Source of the DNA: Prochlorococcus sp. AG-363-B05
Lineage (GTDB): Bacteria; Cyanobacteriota; Cyanobacteriia; PCC-6307; Cyanobiaceae
Direction: 5' to 3'
Assembly: GCA_003278445.1 (NCBI GenBank)
Contig: QCFD01000001.1
Location: 62,001-126,000, forward strand
Length of the DNA stretch: 64,000 nt
In this document: in pieces, positions 59,488 through 64,000 of the stretch
How the letters are laid out: each line of letters opens with the position of its first letter
Position numbering within the stretch: position 1 is the first letter of the stretch
The notes under the pieces: model-generated
Databases searched by the model: none
Seen by the model: the letters and a program-made list of their open reading frames with translations, nothing else
Told to the model about the DNA's origin: nothing
Position numbers and translations under genes: made by a program

Positions 59488-59922
59488 GTGAATTCAATTT
59501 CCATAAAACGCTCAATAACGGTAAGAGCAGTTGTAACTCCTTCATGGAAAGAGGAAGCTGAGCGCGAACTAAGTAATGCAATATCAGCCATAGATCAACA
59601 ACTTGGTGAATTAGAAAAAGAAGGACAACAAATTGTTGATGGTATTAGAAGTCAGAGCTCAAATCCTCTTGATCCAAGAGTTCAAGAGCAGGTAGCCAAT
59701 GTTCAGAATCAAGTTTCTTCCAAAAGATCAGAATTTGAGGAACAAAAAAGAAATCTTCTTTCACAGCAATCACAGGTTCGTGACTTAGAGATGGAACAAA
59801 TTGTTGAGCAAGGACAAATTGATAGTTTTTGTGATTTAAAAGTTGGTGATAACTTAGTAAATAAAATGGGTGTGAGTATTTTGGTTAGAGATGGCATGGT
59901 TGAGGCAATTGATCAGGATTGA
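59488..59922 (+). CDS. YlqD-family protein
   Basis: A 144-aa protein with a glutamine- and glutamate-rich central coiled coil (LGELEKEGQQIVDGIRSQSS; QVSSKRSEFEEQKRNLLSQQ) and a short conserved C-terminal domain, FCDLKVGDNLVNKMGVSILV, ending RDGMVEAIDQD. This matches YlqD-family proteins of unknown function. The start is GTG at 59488. It lies between the acyl-CoA synthetase and E2 genes on the same strand. Confidence 0.78.
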   Translation: MNSISIKRSITVRAVVTPSWKEEAERELSNAISAIDQQLGELEKEGQQIVDGIRSQSSNPLDPRVQEQVANVQNQVSSKRSEFEEQKRNLLSQQSQVRDLEMEQIVEQGQIDSFCDLKVGDNLVNKMGVSILVRDGMVEAIDQD

Positions 59923-60115
59923 AATCTGGTAGAACTACAATTTATTCATTAAAAATTTTTAGATATTAAGAAGAAATCCACATAAAAAAAACTATCGTTG
60001 TAAGGACACTCATGTAGAACTAACATTGGTATGTATTGATACTCGCAAAGCTTCTAGATAGAAAATTTTGAAGCTTTTCCACAAATTCTCTCCATAAAGT
60101 AAATAGGAACAAATT

Positions 60116-61486
60116 ATGGCCACTCATGACATCTTTATGCCTGCTTTAAGTTCAACTATGACTGAGGGCAAGATAGTTGAGTGGCTAAAAAATCCTGGAG
60201 ATAAAGTTGAAAGAGGTGAGTCTGTTTTGGTTGTTGAGTCAGATAAAGCTGATATGGATGTTGAGTCTTTTCATGATGGCTTTCTTGCTTCGGTTTTGAT
60301 GCCTGCCGGCAGCTCAGCACCTGTGGGGGAGACAATCGGATTGATTGTAGAGACGGCAGATGAGATCGCGGCGGCTCAAGCTAATGCCCCTTCTGCTCCT
60401 TCTCAATCCGTTGGCGAAGAGAACAAGAGTTCGTCAACCCAAATTAAAGAACAAAAAGATACTGTTGATTCTTCGAAAACAACAGTAGTGAATAAGGAAC
60501 CTATTTCTCCTTCTGTTCTCGAATCCTCAGTCAATCAGCCTCAGTTTTTAAATGATGGTCGAGTTGTTGCTTCTCCAAGAGCAAAAAAACTCGCTTCTCA
60601 AATGGGAGTAGATTTAGCTACTGTTAGGGGGTCTGGACCTCATGGGCGAATACAAGCTGAGGATGTACAAAGTGCAAAAGGTCAACCTATAAGCGTTCCT
60701 TGGATTGCTGAAAGTAATGCTCCAGCAAAAGTTGTTTCTGATATACCTCGCATAGAAAAAAAACCTGTTGACTTGGATAAGCCTCCTGCTGCAGGAAAAA
60801 GCTTTGGATCTAGAGGTGAAACTATTGCATTCAATACTCTTCAACAAGCGGTCAATCGGAATATGGAGGAAAGTTTAAACACGCCTTGTTTCAGGGTCGG
60901 ATATTCAATTCTTACAGATGAATTGGATTCTTTTTATAAGCAAGTTAAGCCTAAAGGAGTAACGATGACAGCTTTGCTAGCAAAAGCTGTTGGACTAACT
61001 CTTGCTAGACATCCACAGGTAAATGCAGCCTTTACTTCTGAGGGGATTGCCTATCCTTCACAAATAAATGTAGCCGTTGCAGTTGCAATGGAAGATGGAG
61101 GATTGATAACTCCAGTACTCCAAAATGCCGAAGAGACGAGTCTTTCTGAGTTATCTCTGCAATGGGCTGATCTTGTTAAACGCGCTAGGAATAAGCAACT
61201 AGAACCTCAAGAATATAGTAGTGGTACATTCACTCTCTCTAACCTAGGTATGTTTGGTGTGGATCGATTTGATGCGATTCTGCCTCCAGGTACAGGAGCT
61301 ATTTTAGCGGTAGGAGCCTCCTTGCCAAAGGTTGTTGCTTCTAAAGATGGTTCGATTTCAATTAAAAAACAAATGCAAGTAAATCTTACTGCTGATCACA
61401 GGGTCATTTATGGAGCTGATGGAGCACTATTCCTTAAGGACTTGGCTTACCTAATCGAGAGAAATCCTTATAGCCTTTCATCATGA
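60116..61486 (+). CDS. Dihydrolipoamide acetyltransferase (pyruvate dehydrogenase E2)
   Basis: The E2 core of the pyruvate dehydrogenase complex. The 456-aa product has one N-terminal lipoyl domain with the lipoyl lysine in VVESDKADMDVESFHDG (about residues 40-56), an Ala/Ser/Pro-rich linker, the peripheral-subunit-binding domain ASPRAKKLASQMGVDLATVR with GSGPHGRIQAEDV, and the catalytic domain ending in TADHRVIYGADGALFLK with the active His. ATG start. lipB, which supplies octanoyl groups for lipoylation, is 2.7 kb upstream. Confidence 0.95.
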   Translation: MATHDIFMPALSSTMTEGKIVEWLKNPGDKVERGESVLVVESDKADMDVESFHDGFLASVLMPAGSSAPVGETIGLIVETADEIAAAQANAPSAPSQSVGEENKSSSTQIKEQKDTVDSSKTTVVNKEPISPSVLESSVNQPQFLNDGRVVASPRAKKLASQMGVDLATVRGSGPHGRIQAEDVQSAKGQPISVPWIAESNAPAKVVSDIPRIEKKPVDLDKPPAAGKSFGSRGETIAFNTLQQAVNRNMEESLNTPCFRVGYSILTDELDSFYKQVKPKGVTMTALLAKAVGLTLARHPQVNAAFTSEGIAYPSQINVAVAVAMEDGGLITPVLQNAEETSLSELSLQWADLVKRARNKQLEPQEYSSGTFTLSNLGMFGVDRFDAILPPGTGAILAVGASLPKVVASKDGSISIKKQMQVNLTADHRVIYGADGALFLKDLAYLIERNPYSLSS

Positions 61487-61506
61487 TTTTTCTTCCTCTA
61501 ATCTGA

Positions 61507-62610
61507 TTGGATGTGTTAGATCAAAAAGATAATCTTTTAAGTTCATACAACTATGAATTGCCAAATGATTTAATTGCTCAATCACCTACTAATCCTAGGC
61601 ATGATGCGAAATTAATGATTATTAATAATGGATTGGATGATGCTTTAAATCTTTCGCATGCAAAAATATGGGACTTAAAAGACATTTTGAAGGCTGGTGA
61701 CCTTCTTGTCGTTAATAATACTCGTGTTCTTAAGGCAAGATTGAAAATTCGATTGCCAGGGGGGGGCCTAGGTGAATTGTTGCTAATGGAACCGAGGGGA
61801 GATGGACAATGGCTTTGTCTAGGTCGTCCTGCTAGACGTATGAGAAGCGGTGATCAATTATGGTTGGATACGTCTTCAGATAATTATTTATGTTTAAAAG
61901 TTATTGATAAAGATGAGAATACAGGCGGAAGGATTATTCAATTCCCTAATGAGTTTTCGAGTAGGACCGAGATAGCAAATTTACTCGATTTATGTGGCGA
62001 AGTTCCACTTCCTCCTTATATAGATAAGGACAACTTTAGCGCTCATGAAGAAAAATATCAGACTCGATTTGCATCGAAACCAGGAGCTATAGCTGCTCCT
62101 ACCGCGGGCTTACATCTAAGTGATGAACTTATAGAAGTTTTAAAAAACAAAGGTATTAGAATTGCACAAATTACTTTGCATGTAGGCTTAGGGACTTTTA
62201 GACCATTAGAAAAAGAAGACCTCTCTCAGCTTCATTTACATAGTGAGTGGATAGAGGTTGCTGAAGAGACTATAAGAGCGATAATTAATTGTAAGGAAGA
62301 TGGGGGGAAAGTTCTTGCTGTTGGTACAACGAGTGTAAGAGCCCTTGAAGCTGCTTGCCTTTCAGGAAAAGGTATCTTGAAACCATTTAAGGGCAAAGTA
62401 AATCTGCTAATTAAACCAGGATTTAAATTTTCCGTAATCGATGGATTGCTTACTAATTTCCACCTCCCTAAAAGTTCCCTATTACTTTTAGTTAGCGCTC
62501 TAATTGGTCGAAAACGTATGTTGAAACTCTATCAAAATGCGATTTCTAATAAATATCGATTTTTCTCTTATGGAGATGCGATGTTGATAACACCTGAGTC
62601 AGTTATTTAA
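61507..62610 (+). CDS. queA: S-adenosylmethionine:tRNA ribosyltransferase-isomerase (QueA)
   Basis: QueA adds the cyclopentene ring in queuosine synthesis on tRNA. The 367-aa product has [20 protein letters not shown] at the N terminus, [40 protein letters not shown] and [20 protein letters not shown], all hallmark blocks; [20 protein letters not shown] closes it. The start is TTG at 61507; a GTG two codons later is also possible. It is 20 bases downstream of the E2 gene. Confidence 0.95.
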   Translation: MDVLDQKDNLLSSYNYELPNDLIAQSPTNPRHDAKLMIINNGLDDALNLSHAKIWDLKDILKAGDLLVVNNTRVLKARLKIRLPGGGLGELLLMEPRGDGQWLCLGRPARRMRSGDQLWLDTSSDNYLCLKVIDKDENTGGRIIQFPNEFSSRTEIANLLDLCGEVPLPPYIDKDNFSAHEEKYQTRFASKPGAIAAPTAGLHLSDELIEVLKNKGIRIAQITLHVGLGTFRPLEKEDLSQLHLHSEWIEVAEETIRAIINCKEDGGKVLAVGTTSVRALEAACLSGKGILKPFKGKVNLLIKPGFKFSVIDGLLTNFHLPKSSLLLLVSALIGRKRMLKLYQNAISNKYRFFSYGDAMLITPESVI

Positions 62611-62618
62611 CTCAAAAA

Positions 62619-63605
62619 TTAAGCTAGTGATGGTTCTTTAATAACGCCTGTAGGCACATTTTCAAACATGATGGATGAAATATATCTTTCTGCAAGGTCA
62701 GGTAGAACCACAACGATTGTTTTTCCTGCGAACGCTTCTTTTTCAGCTAATCTTACAGCAACAGCTGCAGCTGCACCACATGAGATGCCAACTAGTAGGC
62801 CTTCTTCTTTTGCTAATCGCAATGACATTGCAATAGACTCATCATTTGAGACTTGCTCAACTTGATCGACTACAGACAAGTCAAGATTTTTAGGAATAAA
62901 TCCAGCACCAATACCTTGGATCTTGTGAGGTCCGGGTTTTACTTCTTCTCCATTGAGAGTTTGCGTTATTACAGGGCTATGAGTGGGCTCTACGGCAACA
63001 GATAATAAGGAATGATTTTTCTCTTGTTTTATATAACGAGAAATACCTGTTATCGTTCCACCTGTCCCGACTCCAGAGACTAAAACATCAATTTGGCCAT
63101 CGGTATCATCCCAAATTTCAGGACCTGTTGTTTTGAAATGTATTTCAGGGTTAGCTGGGTTATCAAATTGTCCTGGCATAAAGTATTTTTTTGGTTCGCT
63201 ATCTGCTATCTCTTTTGCTTTGGCAATGGCACCAGGCATGCCTTTCGCTGCTTCAGTAAGTATTAATTCAGCACCTAGAACAGCCATCATCCTCCGACGT
63301 TCAATTGACATGGACTCAGGCATTGTGAGGATTAACTTGTAACCTCGAGCAGCAGCTGTATAAGCTAGGGCTATTCCAGTATTTCCAGATGTTGGTTCGA
63401 TAATGACTTTATCTTTATTGAGTAAACCTTTCTTCTCAGCATCCCAGATCATATTCGCTCCAATTCTGCATTTGACGCTGTAGGCAGGGTTACGGCCTTC
63501 TATCTTTGCAAGTACTGTTGCTTTTGCATTTTTAGTAATCGAATTAAGCTTGATCAACGGTGTATGACCAATAGCAAAACTATTGTCTTCAAAGATTCTG
63601 GACAT
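62619..63605 (-). CDS. cysK: Cysteine synthase A (O-acetylserine sulfhydrylase)
   Basis: This PLP enzyme makes cysteine from O-acetylserine and sulfide. The 328-aa product has the PLP lysine in [20 protein letters not shown], the substrate-binding [20 protein letters not shown], the glycine loop [20 protein letters not shown] and [16 protein letters not shown] start. It converges on queA with an eight-base gap. The trans-sulfuration gene at the window end is on the same strand upstream, so the two may be co-transcribed. Confidence 0.96.
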   Translation of the reverse strand: MSRIFEDNSFAIGHTPLIKLNSITKNAKATVLAKIEGRNPAYSVKCRIGANMIWDAEKKGLLNKDKVIIEPTSGNTGIALAYTAAARGYKLILTMPESMSIERRRMMAVLGAELILTEAAKGMPGAIAKAKEIADSEPKKYFMPGQFDNPANPEIHFKTTGPEIWDDTDGQIDVLVSGVGTGGTITGISRYIKQEKNHSLLSVAVEPTHSPVITQTLNGEEVKPGPHKIQGIGAGFIPKNLDLSVVDQVEQVSNDESIAMSLRLAKEEGLLVGISCGAAAAVAVRLAEKEAFAGKTIVVVLPDLAERYISSIMFENVPTGVIKEPSLA

Positions 63606-63692
63606 TTTAAAATGACTTAATTAACTAATACTCTAAATCTATATAGAAATCTATGTAATTGGTTATTTAGATAATCTTTATTAGTGATTTTT

Positions 63693-64000
63693 TTATATTA
63701 CTGAATTAAATCTTGACCATAATTCATCTTCATTTTCTAGCCCTACAGAAACTCTTAATAAATGTTTTGAGACTCCGCAACTTTCAGCCCATTTCAATTC
63801 TTTAAAGTGAGCCAACTGAACATATGGACAAACTAATGTAAAATTTGTACCTAAGCTTGGTCCTTTGTTGACTCTTAATGAATCATAAACTCTTTTTGAT
63901 TCTTCAACTCCCCCCCTAAGCTCAAATGATAATAGACATCCATAACCTCCTCCTTTTTTTAATAGAGAATTAAAATTCTTACAATATTGAGGATGCAAAA
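63693..64000 (-). CDS. PLP-dependent trans-sulfuration enzyme, C-terminal part (MetB/MetC type), cut by the window edge
   Basis: Only the last about 100 residues are visible; the gene continues past the right edge. YGCLLSFELRGGVEESKRVY, then SLGTNFTLVCPYVQLAHFKE and SKHLLRVSVGLENEDELWS, match the C-terminal domain of the cystathionine gamma-synthase/beta-lyase family. MetB is a good guess, but MetC or an O-acetylhomoserine enzyme cannot be excluded from this part alone. cysK lies 87 bases downstream. Confidence 0.82.
   Translation of the reverse strand, partial: LHPQYCKNFNSLLKKGGGYGCLLSFELRGGVEESKRVYDSLRVNKGPSLGTNFTLVCPYVQLAHFKELKWAESCGVSKHLLRVSVGLENEDELWSRFNSVI

Overview
The window is AT-rich chromosomal DNA from a cyanobacterium, almost certainly a low-light Prochlorococcus. 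The evidence is a phycoerythrin cluster (cpeB, cpeA, a set of bilin lyases and the linker ppeC) with no phycobilisome core genes, together with compact marine picocyanobacterial gene order, photosystem genes (psbB, psbT, psbM, psaE, petB, petD) and a single 16S-tRNA-Ile-tRNA-Ala-23S-5S operon. The exact strain cannot be fixed from sequence alone.

Layout. 1-4.8 kb: end of a SelD-type gene, CCA-adding enzyme and a UvrD/PcrA helicase. 4.9-11.2 kb: phycoerythrin-III cluster. 11.2-14.7 kb: a TVP38/DedA-like membrane protein, then a gene-poor stretch of small ORFs and gene remnants ending at tRNA-Phe. 14.8-20.2 kb: DUF2470, sugar kinase, metK, HAD hydrolase, rpsA, nrdR. 20.3-24.9 kb: psbT-psbB, psbM, thioesterase, prmC, tsaC, a small membrane protein and tRNA-Thr(UGU). 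25.1-29.7 kb: minE-minD-minC, HD hydrolase, ctpA. 29.7-32.4 kb: petB-petD and a neutral invertase. 33-38.2 kb: rRNA operon. 38.2-44.2 kb: mutM, psaE, a conserved unknown, a LysM protein, aldehyde dehydrogenase and a second TVP38/DedA-like gene. 44.2-45.3 kb: a second gene-poor stretch with tRNA-Thr(GGU) and tRNA-Tyr. 45.3-64 kb: housekeeping genes (aroQ, miaE-like, cobI, dus, der, ecfT/cbiQ, pipX-pipY, sepF, proC, glycosyltransferase, recO, deoC, lrtA, lipB, acyl-CoA synthetase, PDH E2, queA, cysK and a partial trans-sulfuration gene).

How it works together. The lyases inferred for the cpe cluster (CpeY, CpeS, CpeF-like, CpeT) correspond to the bilin cysteines still present in CpeA and CpeB, while the alpha subunit has lost a second cysteine and about nine residues. 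The min genes, sepF and ctpA serve division and photosystem II maturation; pipX-pipY links nitrogen signalling to PLP homeostasis.

The most unusual signal is a pair of similarly organised loci. Each has a TVP38/DedA paralogue, then gene-poor DNA, then a degenerate coding-like repeat (about 74% identical between loci), then a minus-strand tRNA. The first locus also carries a 33-bp remnant of the tRNA-Phe 3' end about 1.5 kb from the intact tRNA, as expected of a decayed tRNA-targeted insertion. A perfect 15-bp inverted repeat upstream of cpeB is the best regulatory candidate.
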